Below the pieces are notes generated by a model. It saw nothing but the letters and a program-made list of their open reading frames with translations. It was not told the DNA's origin and searched no databases. Positions 8,276 to 16,712 of a stretch of 64,000 nt of DNA are shown piece by piece. A program made the position numbers and the translations under genes. The stretch's first letter is position 1, and each line of letters begins with the position of its first letter. The DNA lies in assembly GCF_003122365.1 (NCBI RefSeq), contig NZ_CP029254.1:4737501-4801500 (forward strand), given 5' to 3'. Origin of the DNA: Streptomyces spongiicola. Its GTDB lineage: Bacteria > Actinomycetota > Actinomycetes > Streptomycetales > Streptomycetaceae.

Positions 8276-9595
8276 GTGCCGAGGAATCCGGTCGTCGCGG
8301 AATTGATCAGCCAGGCGTGCGAGACGAGGGGCTGGGGGCCCTCCGAGCTTGCCCGCGCTCTCGGTATGGCTGAGAGTGGTGATCCCCGCCGCTTACAACG
8401 CCAGCACGCTCGCCGCTGGATGATCGGCGAGCGGAGCCCGGAGCACTGGTGGCCGTACATCGCCCAGGTCCTCAACCTGGACCCGGAGTCGATCAACCTT
8501 CCCGAGACCGGGCCGGGTGAACTCCTCACGGATACCGTTGCATCAGTCCTATGCCTGGGAAGGAGCGATGTGGACCGCCGGATCTTCATCACCGCGTCCA
8601 GCGGATATGCCCTGGCGGCCCTTGGTCTGCCCGACCCCGAGAGCATCATCCGCCGCACCCGCGGCACCCCAGCCGGAGCGGTCCGCGTAGGCAGGGGCGA
8701 AGTGGCTGCCGTCAAGCAGATGGTCAAGGCTCTGGGCGACTCCGCTTCCGAACTCGGCGGAGGCCACGCTCGCCATCTGGCCGTGCGCTACCTCACCGAA
8801 GACGTCCGCCCTTGGCTGAACGGGCGGTTCACCGCAGCCACCGGCCGAGAGCTGTACGCCGCGGCCTCCCAGCTCGTCCACCTGGCCGGATGGATGGCCC
8901 AGGACGAGGGCGACACCCCACATCTGCGGGGGCTCGCCCAGGGCTACTACGCGCATGCCTTCCGTCTCGCCGCCGAGGCCGGGGAGCCCGAGTTGTCCGC
9001 CACTGCCTTGCGGGGACTCGCAGTGCAGTGCGTCGAGCTGGGCTTCCGGGCGGAGGCCGTGCAACTCGGCGAAGCCTGTGTCGAGTACGGCGGTCACGTA
9101 CGCAACGGCCGCGCCGTCGCCTACTACGAGGCCACCCTCGCGAACGCCGCCGCCCAGGACGACGACCGCAGGACGGCCACCCGGCATCTGGGCCTGTCCG
9201 AGACGGCGATCGGCAAGCCGACCGCGACCGGCGGCGAGTCTTGGGCGGCTCACTACTCGCCCGGCCGGTGGGCCCACGAGTCCGGGATGATCCTCTCCCG
9301 GCTCGGCGACCTCGATGCCGCCGAGGAACACCTCCATCTCGCTCTGGAGATCCACGGTGTGGACCGGCGTCGCACCCGTGCCATCGTCCTGGCCGACCTC
9401 GGCTGCGTTCGCCTCCGCCAAGGCGACGTGGACGGTGCCCTCGACACCTGGAGCGACTTCGTCGAGTGTGCCGACGGCATCCAGTCGGTGAAGGTACAGG
9501 CCGCTCTGCGAGACATGCGCGTACGGTTGTGCCGCTTCCAGAGCCTGCCCCGGGCCCAGGACCTTCGCGAGCGGGCCGGCCGCATCGACGGCTGA
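8276..9595 (+). CDS. HTH/TPR transcriptional regulator with a TTA codon
   Basis: The 439-residue protein starts with a helix-turn-helix-like segment (VVAELISQACETRGWGPSEL through RRWMIGERSPEHWWPYIAQV, residues 6-65) and continues with tetratricopeptide-like helical pairs (about 150-430, e.g. LRGLAVQCVELGFRAEAVQL and ILSRLGDLDAAEEHLHLAL). Streptomyces has many such XRE/TPR regulators, often beside the gene set they control and sometimes peptide- or ligand-responsive. GTG 8276 follows GGGGAGGG. Codon 40 (8393-8395) is TTA, the rare leucine codon read by the bldA tRNA, so translation should be tied to development. Likely controls the sugar module and the divergent 8104 gene. Confidence 0.75.
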   Translation: MPRNPVVAELISQACETRGWGPSELARALGMAESGDPRRLQRQHARRWMIGERSPEHWWPYIAQVLNLDPESINLPETGPGELLTDTVASVLCLGRSDVDRRIFITASSGYALAALGLPDPESIIRRTRGTPAGAVRVGRGEVAAVKQMVKALGDSASELGGGHARHLAVRYLTEDVRPWLNGRFTAATGRELYAAASQLVHLAGWMAQDEGDTPHLRGLAQGYYAHAFRLAAEAGEPELSATALRGLAVQCVELGFRAEAVQLGEACVEYGGHVRNGRAVAYYEATLANAAAQDDDRRTATRHLGLSETAIGKPTATGGESWAAHYSPGRWAHESGMILSRLGDLDAAEEHLHLALEIHGVDRRRTRAIVLADLGCVRLRQGDVDGALDTWSDFVECADGIQSVKVQAALRDMRVRLCRFQSLPRAQDLRERAGRIDG

Positions 9596-9666
9596 CAACC
9601 TCCCTCCTCCACCCGGGACGACGCCCACCGGCGCGAGGGCGAACCGTCCTCGGCCCCGCCCGCCCG

Positions 9667-10470
9667 CTACGCCGCCGCCGTCAGTCCGGCCGCGCGGGAG
9701 GAGGGCCGGGCGGGAGCGGGGTAGAGGGCGTCCACGCAGGCCGTCGCGAGGGCGTCCAGGCTGGAGACCGTCGCCGCCGCGGGCAGCCCGGACGCGTCGT
9801 AGGCCAGCGGAAGTTCCGTGCACGCGGTCAGCACCGGCAGGCGCTCCTCGCGCCACAGCGGGCGGACGGCCGACGCGAGCAGCCGCCCGCCCTCGTCCGT
9901 ACGGCCCGCCTTGACCAGGACGGCGGCGTGGTGGATCCGCGCCCGGACCGCCGGGCCGGGGACGGCCAGCCGGTAGCCCAGCTCCGCGGCCCGCCGCTGG
10001 TAGAGGCCGCTGGCGACGGTACCGGTGGTGGCGGCCAGCCAGCCGCCCTCCGGGCTGAGGGCCATCGCCGCCCGCAGCGTCGCGTCGACGATGTGGACGA
10101 CGGGGACCGGCAGTTCCGCCCGGATCCGGTCGATGTACACGTGCGCGGTGTTGCACGGCACGGCCAGCAGGTCGGCGCCCCAGCGGGCCAGGGTCGCCAG
10201 TCCCTTCCGGATGGCGGGCAGCGGGGCGTCGCCGCCCTCCAGCAGGGCGGTGGACCGGTCGGGGACCGACGGGTCGGACAGCATGACGATACGGGGATGG
10301 TGCTGGTCATCCGCCGCCGGCACCCGGGCGGCGAGCAGCCGCAGGAACTCGGCTGTCGCGGCGGGCCCCATCCCGCCGAGGACACCGAGTGTCCCGGCGG
10401 GCGTCGGCGCCGGCGCCGAAACCGGTCCGGGCTCGGGCACCCGCTCCGGCTCCGGTCCCGGGGCCGTCAT
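9667..10470 (-). CDS. Aspartate/glutamate racemase family protein
   Basis: This 267-residue protein belongs to the cofactor-independent Asp/Glu racemase superfamily. The glycine motif LGVLGGMGPAATAEF (residues 28-42) and both catalytic cysteines are present: Cys106 in AVPCNTAHVYID and Cys217 in LTACTELPL. The two Cys act as acid and base to invert the alpha-carbon of a free amino acid. ATG 10470 overlaps the stop of the preceding fusion gene (ATGA), so it is the last gene of the asnB operon and translationally coupled. The natural role is probably to supply a D-amino acid (D-Asp or D-Glu like) to the NRPS; related isomerases (maleate, hydantoin) are alternatives. Confidence 0.85.
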   Translation of the reverse strand: MTAPGPEPERVPEPGPVSAPAPTPAGTLGVLGGMGPAATAEFLRLLAARVPAADDQHHPRIVMLSDPSVPDRSTALLEGGDAPLPAIRKGLATLARWGADLLAVPCNTAHVYIDRIRAELPVPVVHIVDATLRAAMALSPEGGWLAATTGTVASGLYQRRAAELGYRLAVPGPAVRARIHHAAVLVKAGRTDEGGRLLASAVRPLWREERLPVLTACTELPLAYDASGLPAAATVSSLDALATACVDALYPAPARPSSRAAGLTAAA

Positions 10471-12683
10471 GGTGCCGCTGGGTCCGCGGCCGCCGTCAGC
10501 CGGCGCGCCACCCGCTCGGGTACCGCGGCGGCGAGCAGCCGGCCCCGCGGGCCGGGCGGGCACCACCAGTCCAGGTGGAGCACCCCCTGCCGGACCACGC
10601 CGCTGACCGTCACCGCGTCCCGGCCGGTCCCGGGCAGGACGGTGAAGTCGGCCTCGTCCGCGGCGACGAGCGCGAAGGGGGAGCCGGCCGGCAGCAGCGC
10701 GGCGAGGTCGCCGAAGTGCTCGTAGCGGATCGGTGCGGGCGCGCCGGACGACGGGGCCTGTGCCAGGGCCCACCGGCCGATGCCCCGGGGCCCGTCCTCG
10801 GCCGTGTGGTCGAGGACCTCGACGCCCGGCTCGTCGCCCAGGTCGGCGAGGACCGCCGACAGCGCCGCGGCCACCCGCGTCGCGCTCGCGGGCGCGCCGC
10901 AGTCCGTCCGGATCCGTACCGGCTCCCGTGCGCCGGCGTCCGCCGCCGGTGACCGCGCCGGGCCCGGACCCGGGCGGCCGAAGCGGTCGGCCGCGCCCGG
11001 CGCGACGGCCGCCGCGCGGTGCAGAAACGACTCCGTCGGCGGGAGCGGCGTCTCTCCGCCGGCTGCCCAGAGAGCGGACAGGTCCCGCAGCAGCGTCCGC
11101 CAGGAGCGGATGTCGGCCAGCAGTTCGTGCACGACGAGGAGCAGCCGGGCCGGGAGCGGACCGCGGTCGACCAGGGCGAACTGCAGCAGCGGGCCGTCGG
11201 TGAGGCTGATCCGCGACCGCAGCCGGTCCACGGCCGCGTGCAGCAGCCCGGCCTCCGCCGGGGCGTCCCGCCCGGAGGCGTCCAGGCGCAGCACGGGAAG
11301 GGCACCGGACACCCCGGCGTCGTACTGCTCCCACCCGCCGTCGCGCTCGGCGAACCGCAGCCGCAGCGCCTCGTGGTGCAGCAGGAGCGCCAGCGTCGAC
11401 CGGCGGGCCAGGGCGGAGTCGGCCGGGTCCTTCGCCTCGAGGAGCAGGGCCCTGCCCTGGCGGCCGGGGGTGTTCCCGGCGCGGGCCAGCACCTGCCGCT
11501 GAGCGGGCGTCAGCGGCGTGCGGCGCCCGTCGGCCGCGGAGACGGTGGCGGCCGCGGAGTCGCCGTCGGCCGTGGAGGCAGTGGCGGCCGTGGGGGCAGT
11601 GGCGGTCGCGGGCAGGGTCCGTTCCGCCGCCGGGGCACCGGCCGCGGGGCGGACCGTCCCCGCCTCGGGGAGCGGGTAGCCGATCCGCAGCAGCATCTTG
11701 CGCACCCGCGGGGTCGCGGCCGGCATGCGCAGTTCCTCGTCCGCCTCCGCCCGCTCCAGGTGCCCGAGGCGCACCTCCCAACGGGTGGGCGCCTCGTAGT
11801 TGTGGAAGCCGCGCTCACGGGTGTGCACGAGGACACCCGCGTCGTTGATCATGCAGTTGGAGCTGCAGAAGCCGGTGTCGCCCGGCTGCGCCCACAGGTC
11901 GGAGCGCTCGTGCAGCAGCGCCCGGATGCCGTCCTTGGTGACGTCGGAGTACCGGTAGTAGTCGACGACCTCGACGGAGTCGACCACCTCGGGGGCGATG
12001 CCCCCGCCTGCCTGGTGGTAGACCCGGCGGCCCTCTTTCAGACCCGGCTCGATCTCGGCCGGGTCGAAGATGCCCTGACGGTGGAACCAGGACAGCCGCT
12101 CGTCCATGATCTGACCGCGCGACAGGCCCGTGACGATGGTCGGGATGCCGAGGTCGTGGGCGTGCCGGGTGCTCAGGTCCAGCAGGGAGCGGAAGCAGCC
12201 GTTGCACACGCTCTTGTGCTGCTGGAGGCTGCGCAGGAAGACCCTGTCCTGGTCGGCGTGGGTGGCGGTGACGTGCTCGATGCCGAGTTCGGAGGTGATC
12301 TTCTCCACGTTGCGCAGGGCGGTCCTGGAGATGAAGCCGTTGTCGAAGGTGAAGGTCCGCACGCGCAGGCCGAGATCGATCAGCCGGTACAGCACGTACG
12401 AGCTGTCCTTGCCGCCGCTGTAGAGCAGCAGGCAGTCGACGTCGGAGCCGCGCTCCGCGGCCCGGGCGCGGACCAGCGAGACGAATCGCTCCACGTCGCC
12501 GAAGTAGGCGTCGATCTCGGTCCCGTGGCGCTCGTACATCGTGCACAGGTCGCAGATGCCGGCCGCGTCGAAGGCGATGCCGGGGTAGCGGCCGCTGATC
12601 CCGCAGCGGGCGCAGGCCCGCTCGGGGGTGCCGGTGCCGGTCTCGGCCGCAGCGGTGGTCGCAGGAGCGGGGTGCGTGGTCAT
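10467..12683 (-). CDS. PP-loop amidotransferase-like enzyme fused to a condensation-like domain
   Basis: The 738-residue protein has two parts. Residues 20-340 are an N-type ATP pyrophosphatase of the WbuX/PseA-like N-acetyl-sugar amidotransferase kind: Cys24/27/44/47 in CARCGISGRYPGIAFD...GICDLC, the PP-loop SGGKDS (89-94), and further Cys pairs at 160/163 and 273/277. Such enzymes adenylate a carbonyl and replace its oxygen with nitrogen or sulfur. After an Ala/Thr linker (345-387), residues 388-738 resemble an NRPS condensation domain (LTPAQRQVL, HHEALRLRF), but the HHxxxDG motif reads HELLADI, so the catalytic second His is Glu520. Both ends overlap neighbours by ATGA (starts 12683 and 10470). 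It may modify a carrier-bound acyl group, giving an amidine or thioamide; this is inference. Confidence 0.8.
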   Translation of the reverse strand: MTTHPAPATTAAAETGTGTPERACARCGISGRYPGIAFDAAGICDLCTMYERHGTEIDAYFGDVERFVSLVRARAAERGSDVDCLLLYSGGKDSSYVLYRLIDLGLRVRTFTFDNGFISRTALRNVEKITSELGIEHVTATHADQDRVFLRSLQQHKSVCNGCFRSLLDLSTRHAHDLGIPTIVTGLSRGQIMDERLSWFHRQGIFDPAEIEPGLKEGRRVYHQAGGGIAPEVVDSVEVVDYYRYSDVTKDGIRALLHERSDLWAQPGDTGFCSSNCMINDAGVLVHTRERGFHNYEAPTRWEVRLGHLERAEADEELRMPAATPRVRKMLLRIGYPLPEAGTVRPAAGAPAAERTLPATATAPTAATASTADGDSAAATVSAADGRRTPLTPAQRQVLARAGNTPGRQGRALLLEAKDPADSALARRSTLALLLHHEALRLRFAERDGGWEQYDAGVSGALPVLRLDASGRDAPAEAGLLHAAVDRLRSRISLTDGPLLQFALVDRGPLPARLLLVVHELLADIRSWRTLLRDLSALWAAGGETPLPPTESFLHRAAAVAPGAADRFGRPGPGPARSPAADAGAREPVRIRTDCGAPASATRVAAALSAVLADLGDEPGVEVLDHTAEDGPRGIGRWALAQAPSSGAPAPIRYEHFGDLAALLPAGSPFALVAADEADFTVLPGTGRDAVTVSGVVRQGVLHLDWWCPPGPRGRLLAAAVPERVARRLTAAADPAAP

Positions 12684-14536
12684 CGGAGATCCGGTCCCTG
12701 GATGGCGAAGAGGTCGTCGAGTGGCGCGTCGGCTGCCAGCAGCTCCTTCTCGACCGCCGCTGCGAGGCCCGCGACCGTCGGCGACAGCAGGAAGTCCCGC
12801 AGCGGCACGGTGACCGCGAAGGTCTGGTTCACCAGGGCGAGCAGCGAGACGACGAGCAGCGAGGTGCCGCCCGAGGCGAAGAAGTCGTCGTCCCGGCCGG
12901 CACCGGAGACGGGCAGGGTCCGGAGCCACAGCACCGCCACCGTCCGCTCCGTCGTGGTACGGGGCGGCTCGCCTGCGGTGCGGTCCGCGGCGCGGGGCGA
13001 GGGGGCGGGCAGCGCACGCCGGTCGATCTTGCCGCTGAGGGTGCGGGGAAGCTCGGCGAGCGGGACGAACCGCGCCGGCACCGCGCTGTCGGGCAGCCGT
13101 TCGCGCAGATAGCCGCGCAGCTCCCTGTCGAACGCCTCGGGCGCGGCGCCGGCCGGGGCGTCACGGAGTTCCAGGTATGCGCGGAGATGGGCCGCGCCGG
13201 CCTCCTCGACGGCGACCACGGCGGCGTCCGCGACGGCCGGATGGTCGCGCAGTACGCACTCGACGCCCTCCAGCTCGACCCGTACCCCGCCGATCTTGAC
13301 CTGGTGGTCCTTGCGGCCGAGGAACTCCAGGGCGCCGTCGTCGAGCAGGCGGCCGTAGTCCCCGGTGCGGTAGACGAGGTCGGTTCGGTCGCCGGTGACC
13401 GGGTGGGGCACGAAGGCCCGGGCGGTCTCCCGGGGGTGGCCGTGGTAGCCCAGGGACCGGTGCGGGGTGCGCAGATGGATCTCGCCGACCGTGCCGGGCT
13501 CGGCGGGCCGCCCGTGCTCGTCGACGAGCAGCACCTCCGCGTCCGGGATCGGGCGGCCGACGGGGATCGACGGGCGGGCGAGGTCCTGGCGGGTGACGAC
13601 GTGGAAGGTCTTCGTCATCGTCGTCTCCGACGGCCCGTACAGGTTCAGCAGCCGGATCCGGTCACCGTACCGGCCGAAGAGGAGTTCGGCGTCCGAGGTC
13701 GCGAGCCGCTCACCGGACAGGGCCACCCAGCGCAGCGAGCCGAGCGTGCGGTCCCCGGCGATCGCGGCCGAGACCAGGCCCCGGAACAGCGACGGGACGG
13801 TGTGCACCAGGTCGATGCGCTCCTCGTCGGTCCAGCGGGCCAGGGCCGCCGGGTCGAGGACCGTCTCCGGGGGCGGGACGACGATCGTGCCGCCGGTGGT
13901 CAGCGGGACGAACAGGTCGCGCAGCACGGCGTCGAAGGACGGGGAGACCAGCTGGCTGACCCGCCAGCCCGGCTCCACGCCCAGCAGCCCGGTCTCCCAC
14001 CGGATGTACGGCGCGATGGAGCCGAGCCGGCCCACGATGCCCTTGGGGCGGCCCGTGGTGCCGGAGGTGAAGAAGACGTACGCCGGGTCGTCCGCGCCGG
14101 AACGGTGGTGCTCCCGGCGGACTCCGGGGGAGGCGGCGGGACCGGCGGTGACGGTACGGGCGGTGGGCGCGGCCTCGGACAGCGCCTGGAGCGCGGCCGG
14201 GTCGGCGGGGGAGCCGACGACGGCCCACTCGGGCGCGACCTCGAGGAGCGTCGCCCGCAGCCGGGTGGGTGGGGCGGCCAGGTCCAGGGGGACGAAGACG
14301 CCGCCGATCCGCAGGATGCCGAGCACGGCGGCGACGAGGTCGCGGCGGTCCCGGACCAGGACGGGGACGAAGGCGCCGGCGCCCGCCCCCGCGGCCTTCA
14401 GGGCGTCCGCCACATGTGCGGCGCGCGCGTCCAGTTCCGCGTAGCCGAGGGCCCCCTGCGGGGTCTCGACGGCCACCTGGTCCGGCGATCGCCCGATCGT
14501 CCTGCCCACCAGGTCGTGGATGGCTTCGAACGTCAT
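12680..14536 (-). CDS. NRPS adenylation-carrier (A-T) didomain
   Basis: Residues 1-500 are an adenylation domain with A3 FFTSGTTGRPKGI (155-167), A5 NLYGPSETTMTK, A7 YRTGDYGRLLDDG, A8 FLGRKDHQVKIGGVRVEL and A10 LPRTLSGKIDRRAL. Residues 535-610 are a peptidyl carrier with DDFFASGGTSLLVVSL, phosphopantetheine attaching to Ser559. It activates one amino or aryl acid and holds it as a thioester. Hand alignment to GrsA gives a specificity code of about D-A-R-H-A-S-L-M-T-K, which I cannot assign. There is no condensation or thioesterase domain in this protein; a condensation-like domain sits in the next gene and a TEII at 25784. ATG 14536; its stop overlaps the next start. Confidence 0.9.
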   Translation of the reverse strand: MTFEAIHDLVGRTIGRSPDQVAVETPQGALGYAELDARAAHVADALKAAGAGAGAFVPVLVRDRRDLVAAVLGILRIGGVFVPLDLAAPPTRLRATLLEVAPEWAVVGSPADPAALQALSEAAPTARTVTAGPAASPGVRREHHRSGADDPAYVFFTSGTTGRPKGIVGRLGSIAPYIRWETGLLGVEPGWRVSQLVSPSFDAVLRDLFVPLTTGGTIVVPPPETVLDPAALARWTDEERIDLVHTVPSLFRGLVSAAIAGDRTLGSLRWVALSGERLATSDAELLFGRYGDRIRLLNLYGPSETTMTKTFHVVTRQDLARPSIPVGRPIPDAEVLLVDEHGRPAEPGTVGEIHLRTPHRSLGYHGHPRETARAFVPHPVTGDRTDLVYRTGDYGRLLDDGALEFLGRKDHQVKIGGVRVELEGVECVLRDHPAVADAAVVAVEEAGAAHLRAYLELRDAPAGAAPEAFDRELRGYLRERLPDSAVPARFVPLAELPRTLSGKIDRRALPAPSPRAADRTAGEPPRTTTERTVAVLWLRTLPVSGAGRDDDFFASGGTSLLVVSLLALVNQTFAVTVPLRDFLLSPTVAGLAAAVEKELLAADAPLDDLFAIQGPDLR

Positions 14537-14545
14537 CAGTGTTCC

Positions 14546-16408
14546 TTACGAGTGGTCCGGCAGGGAGAAGGTGTCCAGGAGGATTCCGAAGGTCAGGACG
14601 GTGAGCAGCAGGTCGTCGCCGTAGTGGGGATGGACCTCGAAGCCGTCGCCGGTGTAGCGGGCCCGGAGCCTCTCCACGGCCGCCGGGTCGAAGTACCCCT
14701 GCCGCCTGATCCGCGCGGGGGAGAGCATGTCGCCGACCCATTCGACGCCGGCGCGCAGCAGCGCCGGGCTGCCCGGCGCGCGGAAGCCGAACTTCTCGCG
14801 GTCGATGATCTCCGGGGGCACCAGGCCCTGCGCGGCCTGCCGCACGACGTACTTCTCACCGAGCGGGTGCACCTTGAGATGGGCGGGGACCCGGGTGGCG
14901 AACTCCACGACCTCCCGGTCCAGGAAGGGGTAACGGGCCTCCACGGAGTGGGCCATCGCCATCCGGTCGCCGTGGTCGGAGAGCAGATGGTCCGACAGCC
15001 GCAGCCGGAAGTCGAGATAGGAGCGCTGGTCCAGCGGGTCCCGTCCGGCCAGCCGGGCCCGGTCCACGGGAGGCAGGCGCAGGCAGTCCACTTCGCGGAA
15101 CGCCTCGCGGACCCCCGCGGAGTAGATGCCGAGCTTGGCCTCGCGCCAGGCGTGGTAGCGGCGTTCGTAGAACAGGCCGGCGTCGCCCCACAGCCGCCGC
15201 CGCACGTCGTCCTCCAGCGCGTCCGCGAGGTCGTCGCCGGAGCTGCCGGCGCCGCGGCCGAGCCGGTCGAAGCGGTAGCCGACATAGCCGCCGAAGAGTT
15301 CGTCGGCGCCCTCGCCGGTGAGGACCACCGTGGTGCCGCTCTCGCGGACCTGCCGCGCCAGCGCCAGTGAGCAGGTGTTGTACGTCTCCTTCACCGGCGT
15401 CTCGGCGTGCAGCACCATCCGGTGCAGGCCCTCGGCGATGTCCGCGGTGGTGAACCGCACCTCGTGGTGGCGGGAGCCGGCCTTCTGGGCCATCAGGCGC
15501 TGGTAGCCCGACTCGTCGATCTCCGCGTCGGGGAAGGTGACGGAGAACGAGTCGGCCGGGGGCGCCAGCTCCCCGACGAGACCGGCGATGAGCGAGGAGT
15601 CGAGCCCGCCGCTGAGGTAGAAGCCGACCGGCACGTCGGCGTCCAGCCGGCGCCGTACCGCCTCGGTCAGCAACTCGCGCAGCCGCTCGGCGTAGTACGC
15701 GTCCGGCCTCGGCGCGAGTTCGCCGGCGCGCGGGTAGTCGAGGTCCCAGTACGGCACCTCCCGTACGGCACCGTCCTCGACGAGCAGGTAGTGGCCGGCG
15801 CGCAGGCTGCTGACGCCCTGGAACATGGTCCGGGGGCTGACCAGGCCGGGGAAGGTGAGCACCTGGTCGAGGCCGGTCAGGTCCACCGCGCGGTCTACGC
15901 CGGGATGTTCCAGGACGGCCTTGGCCTCCGAGCCGAAGACGAAGTGGTCGGCGGTCGTCGCGTAGTGCAGGGGGAGGATGCCGGCATGGTCGCGGGCGAG
16001 GAAGAGACGGCGCCTCGGCCGGTCGAGGATGGCGAACGCGAACTGCCCGTTCAGCCGGTGCAGCAGCTCGGTGCCCTCCTCCTCGTAGAGGTGTACGAGG
16101 ACCTCGACGTCGCAGTCGGTGCGGAAGCGGTGTCCCCTGCCGACGAGTTCGGCGCGCAGCCGGCGGTGGTTGAAGATCTCGCCGTTGCACACCATGACGA
16201 CGGCGCCGTCCTCGCTGGACATCGGCTGGGCGCCGCCGTCGAGGTCGTTGATGCTCAGACGGCGGAATCCGAGCCCGACGCCGTCCTCGGCGAACACCCC
16301 GTCGGAGTCCGGACCCCGGTGCAGCAGGGTCGCCGTCATGCGCGCGAGCGCCCGGGAGTCCACCCCCACACCGTTGCGCAGGCCCATGGCCCCGGCGATG
16401 CCGCACAT
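14546..16408 (-). CDS. asnB: Asparagine synthase (glutamine-hydrolysing)
   Basis: The 620-residue protein has the full AsnB architecture: Cys2 nucleophile of the class II glutaminase (MCGIAGAMGL), RGPDSDG and CNGEIFNHRRL in the glutaminase half, and the synthetase PP-loop YLSGGLDSS (residues 264-272) plus the ETYNTCS and TGEGADELFGGY motifs. It releases ammonia from glutamine and passes it to an adenylated carboxylate. ATG 16408 follows GGAGG at eight bases. It heads an operon with the A-T didomain, PP-loop/condensation fusion and racemase, so it may be a dedicated amide or ammonia supplier instead of the housekeeping enzyme. A true Asn synthase duty cannot be excluded. Confidence 0.88.
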   Translation of the reverse strand: MCGIAGAMGLRNGVGVDSRALARMTATLLHRGPDSDGVFAEDGVGLGFRRLSINDLDGGAQPMSSEDGAVVMVCNGEIFNHRRLRAELVGRGHRFRTDCDVEVLVHLYEEEGTELLHRLNGQFAFAILDRPRRRLFLARDHAGILPLHYATTADHFVFGSEAKAVLEHPGVDRAVDLTGLDQVLTFPGLVSPRTMFQGVSSLRAGHYLLVEDGAVREVPYWDLDYPRAGELAPRPDAYYAERLRELLTEAVRRRLDADVPVGFYLSGGLDSSLIAGLVGELAPPADSFSVTFPDAEIDESGYQRLMAQKAGSRHHEVRFTTADIAEGLHRMVLHAETPVKETYNTCSLALARQVRESGTTVVLTGEGADELFGGYVGYRFDRLGRGAGSSGDDLADALEDDVRRRLWGDAGLFYERRYHAWREAKLGIYSAGVREAFREVDCLRLPPVDRARLAGRDPLDQRSYLDFRLRLSDHLLSDHGDRMAMAHSVEARYPFLDREVVEFATRVPAHLKVHPLGEKYVVRQAAQGLVPPEIIDREKFGFRAPGSPALLRAGVEWVGDMLSPARIRRQGYFDPAAVERLRARYTGDGFEVHPHYGDDLLLTVLTFGILLDTFSLPDHS

Positions 16409-16712
16409 GTGACGGATCCTCCTTCATCGGACAGCCGAGCACCGGGCAGGGAAGAGCGGAACGAAGGAAGAACCGGCCGGCGCCGCGGCGCCGGCCCACG
16501 GGCTTCCCGCAACAAGTAACACGTGCCCGGGCCGCGGCCACAAGCGAATCCCGGGCGCACCCCGGCCTTGAGCAATCTGGAAGAACGGGCCGGCGCGGGC
16601 GATGCGCACGGCGGGAGAAGACATCCGCGGCACGCCTCGTTCACGCTGGTGGCGGCCCCGGGCCGGGCGGCCCGAGCGGGCCCCCGGCCGCCCGCCCCGA
16701 TGGAGGAACGAC
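16409..16712. other. Divergent control region between asnB and the first BBE oxidase
   Basis: This 304 bp gap separates two divergently transcribed genes. It contains one imperfect copy of the shared motif (16572-16587) and an AACAAGTAACACGTG stretch, the most AT-rich part and the likeliest promoter for asnB, at 16510-16524. No coding sequence is supported. Confidence 0.5.
16572..16587 (+). promoter_or_regulatory. Shared operator-like motif, imperfect copy
   Basis: GCAATCTGGAAGAACG matches the consensus GCAATnnGnAAGATGC in its first thirteen positions and departs at the end. It lies 126 bases before the BBE oxidase start at 16713 and in the asnB divergent region. Weakest member of the set. 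Confidence 0.45.

Noticed and set aside
12055..12080. A GAAGATGCC match to the shared operator motif inside the PP-loop gene
   Set aside because: The GCAAT half is missing and the site is coding sequence, so it was not counted.
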